Assembly: GCF_017876295.1 (NCBI RefSeq) | Contig: NZ_JAGINT010000001.1 | Coordinates: 2,046,001-2,110,000, forward strand | DNA from: Kribbella aluminosa | GTDB lineage: Bacteria > Actinomycetota > Actinomycetes > Propionibacteriales > Kribbellaceae | Direction: 5' to 3' | Length of the DNA: 64,000 bases | In this document: piece by piece, positions 1 through 8,738 of the stretch | Layout of the letters: each line of letters opens with the position of its first letter | How positions within the stretch are numbered: the first letter of the stretch is position 1 | Program-made: the position numbers and the translations under genes | The notes under the pieces: model-generated | The model's database searches: none | Told to the model about the DNA's origin: nothing | Seen by the model: only the letters and a program-made list of their open reading frames with translations

Positions 1-335
1 TGACTGCGCGATGCCGACGGGTGTCGTGTTGGCGGATGCGGTGCTGGCGGGTGCGGTGTCGGAGGGCGCCGCTGATGGGTGCGGCGCCAGCTTGTGGGGT
101 TCGCGGGCCGCGGGCCACGGGTGGACTAGGCGTGCGTGGTGTCGATGGGTGAGGTGCGGCGTGCGGGTGTTGTGCTGGCTGGTGGGTGTTGGTGGTGGTG
201 CGCTGGGGTGGGCTTGAAGGGTGGTGGGGCTGTGTCTGTGAAGGCGTTGCTTGTCGGGGACAGGACGATGGACGGGGTGAACAAAACTTGGTTGGGTGGC
301 GTCGAGGGAGGTGTGGGCTTTCAGAGGAGGGGCTT
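1..335. other. G/T-rich stretch with no supported gene
   Basis: Nothing in these 335 bases supports a gene. The plus strand is unusually rich in G and T, with runs of GGTG and GGGT, and the open frames across it have no ribosome binding site and low-complexity translations. A tail of a gene from outside the window on the minus strand (Ala/Pro/Ser/Thr-rich reading over about 1-110) cannot be excluded. Confidence 0.4.
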
Positions 336-1151
336 GTGAGGGTGCCGGCTGCCGTGCGGGATTTGTGTGAGCGTTTCTTGTTGCTGGTAGAGCGGGAGTT
401 GCCGGCGGGGTTGCTGACTGGGCTCTATCTCCATGGTGGGGTCGTGTTCGGTGAATGGGTGCCGCGGGAGTCCGATGTCGACTTCCTGGCGACGCTCGCC
501 CACCGGCCGGACGCGGTGGAGGTGGAGGCGCTGCGGGGTGTTCACGAGCAAATGGTGGCGTACTCGTCGATCCGGTTCGACGGGCAGTTTGTGCTCGCCG
601 ACGACCTGGCCGTGGACCCGCGTACGCTGCCGCCGAACCCGGCGACGATTCATACGAGAGAATTCGTGATCGGCAACTCGCCGTCGTTGATGATCGTCTG
701 GCACGAGCTGGCCCGGGCAGGGATCACGGTCACCGGTCCGGAGCTGTCCACCCTGAAGATCTGGACCGACGAGCGAGCGCTGCGCGACTACACGGTCGAC
801 AACCTCGACACCTACTGGCGCCGCAATGCGGAGGGCCTGACCCGCGCCACTCCCGCTGACCTCCCAACGGACAAGGCCGAGCGTGACGCCCTGCTCTCCC
901 ACTGCATCCTCGCCTCCGTACGCCTGCATCACCTCCTGGTCACCGGCGAGATGACCGCGAAGTCGCGCGCCGGTCGGTGGGCGCTGATGCAGTACGACGA
1001 ACGCTGGCGTCGCGTCCTCAATGAGGGCCTCCACTTGCGCGAGGGCACCGGCACCTCCCAGTACACAAACGAGACAGACCTCCTCGCAGACATCCGGGAC
1101 CACCTGGCCCAGATCGTAGAAACAACGACCGGTAAGCCTGTGGTTGGTTGA
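336..1151 (+). CDS. aminoglycoside adenylyltransferase-like nucleotidyltransferase (AadA/DUF4111 type)
   Basis: A 271-residue cytoplasmic protein of the ANT(3'')/AadA kind. The N-terminal third has the nucleotidyltransferase signature: GG at about residue 31 followed by a DVDF metal-binding motif near residue 45. The C-terminal half reads like the helical adenylyltransferase domain (LLSHCILASVRL). The family transfers AMP from ATP to streptomycin or spectinomycin, but many chromosomal actinobacterial members have no proven drug substrate. The GTG at 336 was chosen because AGAGGAGG lies 5 to 6 bases upstream, and homology-like sequence begins there. The first 40 codons end mostly in G or T, while the last 80 end mostly in C. 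It converges on the glycoside hydrolase at 1324, with a hairpin between them. Class is fairly sure; resistance activity is inference. Confidence 0.8.
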   Translation: MRVPAAVRDLCERFLLLVERELPAGLLTGLYLHGGVVFGEWVPRESDVDFLATLAHRPDAVEVEALRGVHEQMVAYSSIRFDGQFVLADDLAVDPRTLPPNPATIHTREFVIGNSPSLMIVWHELARAGITVTGPELSTLKIWTDERALRDYTVDNLDTYWRRNAEGLTRATPADLPTDKAERDALLSHCILASVRLHHLLVTGEMTAKSRAGRWALMQYDERWRRVLNEGLHLREGTGTSQYTNETDLLADIRDHLAQIVETTTGKPVVG

Positions 1152-1285
1152 AGTAGGTCGGCAGGCGCTGCGGATCGCGATGGCGACTTCGCGGACCTGG
1201 TCGTGTACGGCGTGGCCCGCCTCGGGCGGTAGGTCCTACAGGTCCTCGTGACGGGTGGTGGGGACGTACAAAGGTAAGCGCCTGG

Positions 1286-1318
1286 TCACGGCGCAGCGCG
1301 AGGTGTGCTGCGCCGTGA
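1286..1318. terminator. perfect 12-bp hairpin between convergent genes
   Basis: TCACGGCGCAGC (1286-1297) is exactly complementary to GCTGCGCCGTGA (1307-1318) with a 9-base loop. It sits 5 bases past the stop of the minus-strand hydrolase gene and 135 bases past the plus-strand stop. There is no T tract, so it would act as a stem-type terminator or transcript 3' end for one or both genes. Confidence 0.6.
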
Positions 1319-1323
1319 TGTTG

Positions 1324-4053
1324 TCAGCGTGGTACGACGAACGTGATGTAGGTGGAGTTGCCCTTGCCGGGTATGCCTGAGTTGGGGCCCAGGGAGAGGT
1401 GGCCGGCGGGGGCGTTGCGTTTGAAGAGGGTTAGGGGTTGGTCGGTGGTGGATACGGTTTCGGTGGTGCGGGTGTAGTCGGAGAGCCAGCTGGGCCACCA
1501 GGTGTTTTCGCCGCGGGGGTCGAAGGCTACGTAGATCGTGGCTGGGTGGGTGAGGTTGAGTTTGAGGTAGTCGGTGGGGGTTGTTGCTTTGGAGTCGTCG
1601 TTGGAGCCTTGGATCAGGGCCTGGCCGTTCAGCTCGGCCGGCAGGTCGGTGATGGTGTAGCTGCGGTCGACGTACGTCGGGGCGCCCACCTGGGCCTTGA
1701 CCAGGTTGTTGAGCTTCTCCGGGGCCTCGACCGAGACCAGGTCGCTCTTCAGCGGCGGCTCGCTCCGCGTGATGCCAAGAACGCGATTACCGACGGTCTT
1801 GACCGTGGTGGCAGGCTGGCCGGTCATGGGCGCATAGGAGAACGACGACAGCTGTACGGCGGTCCGCTCCACCGTGTACGACGTGTTGGGACTGACCGTG
1901 AACGTGATGACGTCAGCGGACGATGACACGAGCTCATGCCCGTGAGAGTCGACTACGCGGACCTCCTCGCCCTTCCACGGGTTCTGGAGCTTCAGGGTGT
2001 CGCGGTTGCCGGCCTGGATGCCCACGACGTTCGGTACGCCGTTGTGCACCTCCGTACTGACCCGGTGTCCGCCCTCGATCTGCACCGACCCGGAAACATC
2101 CCAGTCGTGAGGCCACGCGGGCGCGACCTTCACGACCCCGCCGTACGACTGCACCAACGCCTCCTGCAGACCGGTGCTGAGCACGCCGCCCCACTCGTTG
2201 TAGAAGCTGTGGTTGCGAACAGCCTCCTGGCCGGTGCGGTGCACAGTGAAGCCGTTCGGGTAGATCTGAAAGTCCGCGATCCCCTTCAGCAGCAGGCGTT
2301 TCACCTCGTCCGACAACCCGAGCCGTGCGGCCCACGTGCTGTCCATGCCCCAGTCCTTGTCCTGCGGGTACACCCGTTGCCGGAACGTCGCCTGCATCAA
2401 CGAGGACGACGCGTCGAACACGCCCCACGGCCAGAGCGCTTCCATCTCCGGGTTCTGGGTGTTGTGCGCGGCCTCGTCGGTACCGGACCACGCCAGCACC
2501 TCCTCACCACCGCGTTGAACCGTCCGGAACGGCGGCAGCTTGCCAACAGCCGCACGGAGCTGCGAGGCCAGCGCAGCATCACCACGTGACACAGCAAGGT
2601 CAGCAACAAGAGGGAAGATCACCCGCATGGCAGCCAGGTCCGGCACCGGGTCCGTGGTGTCCCATTGAACCTCCAGCGCGTTCACATGCTCCAGGTGCAG
2701 GTAGCCGTCAGCACCAGGCGTAAGCGCCGCCAGATAGAACCGTGCGACGTCCCGCATCAGCGGGTAGCTCCGGCTGAGTAGCGCCTTGTCGCCGGTGTAG
2801 CGGTACTGCTGCCAGATGTTGTTCACCAGCTCCGGCCCGCTCGTCAGGATGCGCCGCGTCCAGCTGGGCTCCTGCTTGTTGTCGCAGCCGTCCCCGGTCC
2901 CGTCGTACCTCATGAACTCCGGCATGCAGAGCCCTTCACCGCCGGTCCAGTGCGTCCGCGTCCACTCACGCATCAGCTCGGCGCGGTCCTGGTAGAACCT
3001 GAAGTACGGCGCGTTCAGCTCGCCGACGCCCGCGCCGAGGTTGGCCGAGATCAGCATCCGCAGGTTGAAATGCCAGTACGAGTCCTGCGCCCAGTCCGCC
3101 TGGTCTTCCGCCGACGAGAACATCCGTACGACGGCACCGTGCGTGCTCGGTACGTCGCCCCGCATCGACGCGGCCATCGTGTACAGCTGCAGCGTCCGCA
3201 GGTTCTCGACGTACTCCCCGGTGCCGTCGGGCGAAGTGATCCGCATCGGCGCGGCCTTCGCCCAGTACGAATGCCACCAGGCGAGGTGCCGGCTCGGCGT
3301 CTCCACCACAGCCTTGCGGGCCGCCGTACGCAGCTCTCCACCCCGGTACGACGGCACGCCGACGACGAGCCGGTAGCTGCCGTTCGCGTTGGGCCGGAAC
3401 GTCAGCCGTACCGTGAGCGGATCCACCACGGACGCCGTGACGCCCTGAGCGTGTGCTGTCAGCGCAGCGACCGCACCGGTGACGCTGCCGGACGCCGCGT
3501 CGTGGAACGTCTCTGCCAACGCCGCCACTCCGCCAAAAGCACTGACTGCCGGCGTACGACCAGCCCACAGCCTCAGGTCAGCCGTTTGCGTTGTGGACGG
3601 ATCCGCACCAGTCACCTCCAGTACGAACTGGTCGGCGTCAGCACGCACATACGAGCGCGCGGTCATCCCGCCACCGCGCTGCACGAGCTCACCGTCGTAG
3701 AGCGCCAACCGCCCGCTGTAGTCGTCAGCACGCATCAGGGAGTCCAGCCCGGGTACGACGAGCCGCCCAGCGGACTTGAGATCCGGGAACGTGTCGACCC
3801 GGTTCAGCTGAGCGCTGTAGCCCTTCACGGCCCACACCGCTGCACCCAGTACGCCGTTACCCAGTGGCATCGCCTGGTACGGACGCCAGGCCGGCCCCTC
3901 CTGTACCAGGTCGGACCGCGAGACCAGACCGGCAGTGTCGCCCTGCAGCGCACCGTCGTGCCAGGCGGTCGTCTCCTGCTCTACTGAACTACCGGCCGCC
4001 GGAAGGCCAACAGCAAGCAGCGCTACCACGAGCAGCGGTAGAGCTAGCCTCAT
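1324..4053 (-). CDS. secreted GH95-like (six-hairpin) glycoside hydrolase
   Basis: A 909-residue exported protein. Residues 1-23 form a signal peptide (MRLALPLLVVALLAVG). The segment MPLGNGVLGAAVW at about residue 55 matches the LAIGNGRLGAMV block of the fucosidase encoded just upstream, and NPEMEALWPWG in the middle fits an alpha/alpha-barrel hydrolase. The last 200 residues look like separate beta modules. It is probably a distant GH95 relative (DUF5703-like) acting on fucosyl or galactosyl side chains outside the cell; specificity is unknown. The start at 4053 is fixed by a four-base ATGA overlap with the upstream fucosidase stop. It is last in the minus-strand operon GntR - amidohydrolase - GH95 - this gene. 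The last 100 codons are markedly C/A-ending. Family placement is moderate confidence. Confidence 0.75.
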   Translation of the reverse strand: MRLALPLLVVALLAVGLPAAGSSVEQETTAWHDGALQGDTAGLVSRSDLVQEGPAWRPYQAMPLGNGVLGAAVWAVKGYSAQLNRVDTFPDLKSAGRLVVPGLDSLMRADDYSGRLALYDGELVQRGGGMTARSYVRADADQFVLEVTGADPSTTQTADLRLWAGRTPAVSAFGGVAALAETFHDAASGSVTGAVAALTAHAQGVTASVVDPLTVRLTFRPNANGSYRLVVGVPSYRGGELRTAARKAVVETPSRHLAWWHSYWAKAAPMRITSPDGTGEYVENLRTLQLYTMAASMRGDVPSTHGAVVRMFSSAEDQADWAQDSYWHFNLRMLISANLGAGVGELNAPYFRFYQDRAELMREWTRTHWTGGEGLCMPEFMRYDGTGDGCDNKQEPSWTRRILTSGPELVNNIWQQYRYTGDKALLSRSYPLMRDVARFYLAALTPGADGYLHLEHVNALEVQWDTTDPVPDLAAMRVIFPLVADLAVSRGDAALASQLRAAVGKLPPFRTVQRGGEEVLAWSGTDEAAHNTQNPEMEALWPWGVFDASSSLMQATFRQRVYPQDKDWGMDSTWAARLGLSDEVKRLLLKGIADFQIYPNGFTVHRTGQEAVRNHSFYNEWGGVLSTGLQEALVQSYGGVVKVAPAWPHDWDVSGSVQIEGGHRVSTEVHNGVPNVVGIQAGNRDTLKLQNPWKGEEVRVVDSHGHELVSSSADVITFTVSPNTSYTVERTAVQLSSFSYAPMTGQPATTVKTVGNRVLGITRSEPPLKSDLVSVEAPEKLNNLVKAQVGAPTYVDRSYTITDLPAELNGQALIQGSNDDSKATTPTDYLKLNLTHPATIYVAFDPRGENTWWPSWLSDYTRTTETVSTTDQPLTLFKRNAPAGHLSLGPNSGIPGKGNSTYITFVVPR

Positions 4054-6479
4054 GCGCGCACCTCGACCCAGTAGTCCACCCCAGGACGGGTACGGAACTC
4101 GACGACGCCTTCCTCCGGCCGAGCGAACGCCACCGGACCGGCCGACGACTTCACGTCCACCAGCACCCCGGTCCGCAGCCGCAGCCGGTTCCCGAGCAGC
4201 GAGCGGATCTTTGCCTTCGACAACTTCCCGGCCGCCCAGGAGAACTCCAGGTCGAAGCCACCGCGGGCGCGCAGACCCCGGACACTGCCAGTCGGAAAAG
4301 CGCTCGGCAGGCACGGCAGCAGCGCGACCTCACCGGAGTGGCTCTGCATGATCATCTCCGTGAGCCCGGAGACACCGCCGAAGTTGCCGTCGATCTGGAA
4401 CGGCGGGTGCAGGTCGAACAGGTTCGGCGCCGTACGCCCCGGACCGAGCAGCTGGGTCAGGTGCTTGTACGCGTTGTCCGCCTCCAGCAGCCGTGCCCGC
4501 AGGTTCAGCTTCCACGCCAACGACCAGCCGGCCGTGACAGCCGGACCACGGAGCTCCAGGAACTTGCGGGCCGCGTCGGCGAGTTCCGGCGTACGGCGCG
4601 GGGTCACCTGGTCGCTCGGGAACACCGCCCACAGGGGTGAGACGTGGCGGCTGGTCTCCAGCGCGGCGTCCTCCCAGTCGATGAGCCACTCCTGGATCTG
4701 ACCGAGGTACCCGATCTGAAGCGGCGCCAGCTTCGCGCCCGCCTCCGCGGCGGCGGCTGCCATCGCCGAGTCCTTGCCCAGCAGTACGGCCGCCTGCCCG
4801 AACACCTTGAACAGGTCGCGCAGGATCTCCATGTCCATCGTCGGCCCGGCGCACACGCTCACGCCGTCACCGTCGTAGTCGTGGTGCTTGACCTCGGGGG
4901 ACAGCGACGGGCTGGTCACCAGCCAACCCGTCTTCGCGTCGGTCTGCAGCTGGTCGAGGAAGTACTCCACCGAACCGCGCAGCACCGGGTAGTACTCGCG
5001 CAGCATCTCGAGGTCGCCGGTGTACTCGTACCGCTCCCAGAACAGTAGCGACAGCCACGCACCACCGGTCGGCCACAGCCCGTAGAAGGCGAAGTCCACC
5101 ACCGCACTACCGCGCCAGCCGTCGGTGTTGTGGTGCGCCACCCAGCCAGGGGCGTCGTACATGGCGGCCGCGGTCCGAGCGCCCGACTCCGCGAGCTCGC
5201 TGATCATCTTGAACAGCGGGTCCCAGCACTCGGCAAGGTTCGCGGGTCCGGCAGGCCAGTAGTTCATCTCGGTGTTGATGTTGATGGTGAACTTCGACTG
5301 CCACTCGGGCAGCATCTTGTAGCTCCAGATGCCCTGCAGGTTCGCGGGCTGCCCGGGCGTCCGGGAGCTGGAGATCAGCAGGTAGCGCCCGAACTGGTAG
5401 TACAGCGCCGCCAGTTGCGGGTCGCCGCCGTTGCGGAACGCCGTGATGCGCTGGTCGGTCGGGAGCGCGATCGAGTCCGAAGTACCGAGGTCGAGGTCCA
5501 GGCGGCCGAACAGCCGCTGGTAGTCGTCGACGTGCTCGTGGCGGAGCTTGCCGTACGCCGGGCGGCCGATCGCGTTCAGCGGTGCGACCGCGCGAGCGAC
5601 CTGGTCCGCGCTGACGTCCTGCCAGTTGCGGTAGCTGGTGCCGACCGTGAGCAGCAGCGTCACCTCGTCCGCACCGGCGACCGACAACTTGCCGTCGGCA
5701 ACCGTCGTCCGGCCGCCGTCGGCGTAGGCGCGGAGCAGCGCGGTGAACTTGACCGAGCCGGTCAGCCCCTCGGCGTCGCCGCTGATCCCGTCGAGCGCGA
5801 GCGTCTGGCCGTCGTACGCCGCCGGCGTGGCAGCCTGCTCGGTGCTGTACGTCGCGTCGAACGTCAGGGCGCCACGTTCGCTCGCGGTCAGCCGCATCAC
5901 CAGCACCTGTGCCGGGTGGCTGATGAACACCTCGCGCGTGTACCGCACGCCGGCGTGCTCGTAGCTGACGGAGGTGATCGCGGTGGTGAGGTCGAGCTCG
6001 CGCCGGTACGCCGAGACGGCGGCGGCGTCGATGCCGGGGAAGGCCAGGTTCAGGTAGCCGACCGGCTGGTACTGCATCTGCTCGCTCGGCCGGCCCATGA
6101 AGTGCGCGTCGGCGAGGTTCTGCGCGTCGAGGTACTGCTCCGCGGCGATCAGGCGGCGGATCTCCGGCAGCACCTCCTTGCCGCCCGGATCGGCGTAGTC
6201 GTGCGGGCCGCCGGCCCAGATCGAGTCCTCGTTGAGTTGCAGCTGCTCGGTGGCGGTCCCGCCGTACACCATCGCGCCGAGCCGGCCGTTGCCGATGGCA
6301 AGCGCCTGGAGCCATTCGGTGGCGGGGGAGGTGTACCAGAGTTTGAGCGGGTTGGTGTCGCTGCCGGGTTGCGGGGCGGCGGTGGCGGTGGTGGTTTCGG
6401 TGAGTGCGCCGGCGACGATCGCGGCGCCGGCTGCGGCGCCGGTGGTTCTGAGGACCTGGCGTCGGGTGTATTCGGTCAT
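4050..6479 (-). CDS. GH95 family alpha-L-fucosidase, Tat-exported
   Basis: An 809-residue glycoside hydrolase of family 95, which removes alpha-1,2-linked L-fucose (some members L-galactose) by an inverting mechanism. The N-terminus carries a twin-arginine signal (TRRQVLRTTGAAAG), so the folded enzyme should be exported by Tat. The beta-sandwich N domain holds LAIGNGRLGAMVYGG and LNEDSIWAG. The barrel holds NINTEMNYWPAG near residue 400 (catalytic Asn residues), SPSLSPE near 525 (general acid Glu) and IDGNFGG near 696 (Asp that assists the Asn). All expected catalytic positions appear present. Start at 6479: its ATG overlaps the stop of the upstream amidohydrolase (ATGA), and 6479 gives a clean Tat signal. 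Its 3' end overlaps the next gene in the same way, so the three are translationally coupled. Confidence 0.92.
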   Translation of the reverse strand: MTEYTRRQVLRTTGAAAGAAIVAGALTETTTATAAPQPGSDTNPLKLWYTSPATEWLQALAIGNGRLGAMVYGGTATEQLQLNEDSIWAGGPHDYADPGGKEVLPEIRRLIAAEQYLDAQNLADAHFMGRPSEQMQYQPVGYLNLAFPGIDAAAVSAYRRELDLTTAITSVSYEHAGVRYTREVFISHPAQVLVMRLTASERGALTFDATYSTEQAATPAAYDGQTLALDGISGDAEGLTGSVKFTALLRAYADGGRTTVADGKLSVAGADEVTLLLTVGTSYRNWQDVSADQVARAVAPLNAIGRPAYGKLRHEHVDDYQRLFGRLDLDLGTSDSIALPTDQRITAFRNGGDPQLAALYYQFGRYLLISSSRTPGQPANLQGIWSYKMLPEWQSKFTININTEMNYWPAGPANLAECWDPLFKMISELAESGARTAAAMYDAPGWVAHHNTDGWRGSAVVDFAFYGLWPTGGAWLSLLFWERYEYTGDLEMLREYYPVLRGSVEYFLDQLQTDAKTGWLVTSPSLSPEVKHHDYDGDGVSVCAGPTMDMEILRDLFKVFGQAAVLLGKDSAMAAAAAEAGAKLAPLQIGYLGQIQEWLIDWEDAALETSRHVSPLWAVFPSDQVTPRRTPELADAARKFLELRGPAVTAGWSLAWKLNLRARLLEADNAYKHLTQLLGPGRTAPNLFDLHPPFQIDGNFGGVSGLTEMIMQSHSGEVALLPCLPSAFPTGSVRGLRARGGFDLEFSWAAGKLSKAKIRSLLGNRLRLRTGVLVDVKSSAGPVAFARPEEGVVEFRTRPGVDYWVEVRA

Positions 6480-7459
6480 GGGGCGGTCTCCCTGGGGCGG
6501 TAGATGCGCTGGGCGGTACCACGGAGCACGTCGTTGTGCGTGGTGGGCGGCAGGAGAGCGGTGGTACGTCGGAGTACGTCGGCGCGGGTACTGGCCAGCG
6601 TGCACACGGGCCAGTCGGAGCCGAACATCAGCCGTTCACTGCCGAAGTGTTCGAGGGCGACGTCGACAAGTGCGCGCAGGTCGCCGGTCGCGAGGTGGGC
6701 GGTGCCGGAGAGCTTGACGGTCACGTTGGGGTGCTCGGCGAGCGCCTGCAGTCCGGCGCGCCACTCCGGGGTGGCCGTGATCGGGTTGCCGAGGTGGTCG
6801 AGCACCAGCCGCGCCTCCGGCACCACGGCCGCGAGCCGGGCCGCGCCGATCAGGGCGGAAGGGCGGATCAGAAGGTCGACGGCGAGGCCGGCATCGGTGG
6901 CGGCTCGCACACCCCGCACGTGCGCGGGGTCGGTCAGCAGGTCGGGGTCGGTCTGGTCGGCCGGCGGACTGCGCACGCCCACCAGCCGTGGGTCATCCGG
7001 CAACCGATCGGGGAAGTCCAGCAGGTCGAACCACCCGACCACGCCGACGACAGCCGGGTGCTGCCGAGCCAAGGCCAGCAGATCATCCACCTCAGCCGGA
7101 TCCGCATCCGCCTGAACCAGGACCAGCTCAGCTGTTAACCCCTGAAGTGGACCGTTTGCTCCCTGCATACGGCGGGGTGAACGGGCGCGGTCGGGGGTTA
7201 ACCCCTGAAATGGACCGTTTGCTCCCTGCATATGGCGGGGTGAACGGGCGCGGTCGGGGGTTAACCCCTGAAACGGCCCGGCGGTGGTGGAAGGCCTGGG
7301 GGTGGCGGGCGGCATGGTGGTGGCGAGGTCGGTGAGGGTGAAGTCCCGGCGAAGGGGGTGACCGGGCCGGAGCCACGGCAGCGTGCGCTGCCGAAGCTCC
7401 CACACATGCACGTGTGCGTCGAGGGGGTCCGCTGGGCCGGCGTCCGCTGGGCTAGTCAT
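6476..7459 (-). CDS. amidohydrolase family 2, L-fuconolactonase-like, with an internal 63-bp repeat
   Basis: A 327-residue metal-dependent TIM-barrel hydrolase. DAHVHVW near the N-terminus supplies the HxH metal site; LDHLGNP and MFGSDWPVC toward the end are typical of the COG3618 group that opens sugar lactones such as L-fucono-1,5-lactone. With the GH95 fucosidase next in the operon, L-fucose oxidation is the likely pathway. Odd feature: residues of about 60-110 are a tandem insertion, GPFQGLTPDRARSPR repeated with a 21-residue period, encoded by a 63-bp DNA repeat at 7135-7280. The insertion keeps frame and falls between the N-terminal strand and the VLVQADADP segment, so the enzyme may still fold. 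The start at 7459 is the first in-frame ATG. The regulator upstream stops at 7452, overlapping by 8 bases. Confidence 0.82.
   Translation of the reverse strand: MTSPADAGPADPLDAHVHVWELRQRTLPWLRPGHPLRRDFTLTDLATTMPPATPRPSTTAGPFQGLTPDRARSPRHMQGANGPFQGLTPDRARSPRRMQGANGPLQGLTAELVLVQADADPAEVDDLLALARQHPAVVGVVGWFDLLDFPDRLPDDPRLVGVRSPPADQTDPDLLTDPAHVRGVRAATDAGLAVDLLIRPSALIGAARLAAVVPEARLVLDHLGNPITATPEWRAGLQALAEHPNVTVKLSGTAHLATGDLRALVDVALEHFGSERLMFGSDWPVCTLASTRADVLRRTTALLPPTTHNDVLRGTAQRIYRPRETAP
7135..7280. repeat. 63-bp in-frame tandem repeat (two full units and a partial third)
   Basis: Units start at 7135, 7198 and 7261, each with TTAACCCCTGAA; the first two are almost identical over 63 bp and the third is cut to about 20 bp. 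The period is 21 codons, so the surrounding amidohydrolase frame survives. Read on the minus strand, the core CCATTTCAGGGGTTAACC resembles the arms of the palindrome at 57964-58055. Confidence 0.9.
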
Positions 7460-8562
7460 GGTGGCCGGCTGGTCTGGTGATGGAGCTTTCGCCTCGGGCG
7501 TGGGCGGCGAAGAGGCGGGCGGAGTCTTCGGGGTCGGTGCCGGCGAGGACTTCGATGAGGTCCACGTGGCGGCGGGCCATCAGGCCCCAGTCGCCGGCGT
7601 ACATGGCGTTCGAGACCACCTGCAGGCTCCACAGTGCGGGCTCGAGGGTTCGCCAGACGCGGAGCAGCATCGAGTTGCCGCTGGTTGCCAGCACCTGGCG
7701 ATGGAACCGCAGGTCCGCCTCCCGGAACGCGCCGATGTCGTGGTGGTCGGCGGCCTCGCTCATCCGCTGGACCTCGATCCGCAGCAGGTCCAGCTCGTCG
7801 GCAGGCACATGCCCGGTCGCCCGCCGCGCCGCCGCGGACTCGAGCAGCACGCGGACCTCGCGCGCCTCCCGCGCCTCGACCTGCGAGATCTCGGTGACGA
7901 AGTTCCCGAGCCGCGGCCGGTACGTGACCAGCCCCTCGTGCGCGAGCCGTCGTACCGCCTCCCGGGCCGGTGTCTGGCTGGTGCCGAGCACCCGCGCGAT
8001 CTCGGACTCGACGACCCGCATCCCGGGCGCCAGCTCGCCGGACAGTATCCAGCCGCGGATCGACTCGTACACCCGGTCGGACAGCAACTCCGGGTCACTC
8101 GAGAACGGCGGTGCCGCCGGACCGGACCCGACCACGATGCCGGACCGGAAGTGCTGCACCTCCTCCCGGCGCCGGCGGGCGACCGTCGACTGCGAGACGC
8201 CGTACGCCGCCGCCAGCTCCCGCGTCGACCGGCGCTGTCCGGAATCGGCCATCGATCCGACCGCCACAGCACCGAGTTGCACCCGGTCCACCATCCGCGG
8301 CCGGCCGCTGCGCATCCCGTCGTCGAGCCCGGCCATTCCCATCCGGAGGAACCGCCGCCGCCACTTGCCGACCGTCCCGGGGGTGACCTCGAGCAGGTCC
8401 GCGACGGCCCTTGTTCGAGCGGCCCTCGGCGCTGGCCAGCACGATCCGTGCCCGCAGACGCATCGCGGCACTGGTCCGCGGGGCCGCGGCGAGCTGGCTG
8501 AGCGCGGTCCGCTCGGCCACCGACAACGTCAGCGGCGACTTCGGTCTTCCGGCATCGGGCAT
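7452..8562 (-). CDS. FCD-type GntR regulator with an extra IS630-like helix-turn-helix N-domain, frameshifted
   Basis: The C-terminal 225 residues are a complete FadR/FCD regulator: winged helix (SDRVYESIRGWILSGEL, SQTPAREAVRRLAHEGLV) then an all-helical ligand domain with RRHVDLIEVL. In front lies a second DNA-binding unit like the N-part of IS630 transposases: LSVAERTALSQLAAAPRTS, then VADLLEVTPGTVGKWRRRF, then an AAYGVSQSTVARRR helix-turn-helix. The N-part and the rest are in different frames: one extra C in the triplet 8408-8410 shifts SNK-AVADLL. Total length of 1111 bases fits 370 codons plus one base. The true start is taken as the ATG at 8562 (MPDAGRPKSP). If the shift is real, an internal start would still give the FCD regulator. 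Divergent from the ABC importer at 8739, which it probably controls together with the fucosidase operon. Confidence 0.7.
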
Positions 8563-8643
8563 GGCTGCATCGTGACCCCCACCCCAGGGTTCTGCCAACC
8601 CCTTATGGCATGGACTTCCGACTCAGAACGTCCACTTTGGCGC

Positions 8644-8663
8644 GTAAACGTTGACACTTGACC
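8644..8663 (+). promoter_or_regulatory. near-palindrome overlapping a TTGAC-type -35 upstream of the ABC operon
   Basis: GTAAACGTTGAC (8644-8655) is palindromic apart from one position, with a CG centre as in LacI or GntR operators. TTGACA (8651-8656) and TTGACC (8658-8663) are candidate -35 boxes. No convincing -10 was found, so this is only a candidate control site in the 176-base divergent region. Confidence 0.35.
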
Positions 8664-8738
8664 GCCGCGCTCTGCATCGTCACTCGATAACGACGCCCGG
8701 CCGCCCCCGACGCCGGGACGATCCGAGAGGACCCGGAA

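Noticed and set aside
321..1103. Long open frame on the minus strand opposite the AadA-like gene
   Set aside because: Arg/Pro/Gln-rich translation without a ribosome site; a shadow of the plus-strand gene.
336..1151. Mobile resistance cassette
   Set aside because: No integron attachment site, integrase or insertion sequence next to the AadA-like gene; codon use is like the neighbours except for the 5' gradient.
5130..6503. 457-codon plus-strand frame opposite the GH95 gene
   Set aside because: Low-complexity Val/Arg/Gly reading antisense to a gene with all catalytic motifs.
7135..7280. CRISPR-like array
   Set aside because: Repeats are 63 bp and contiguous with no unique spacers.
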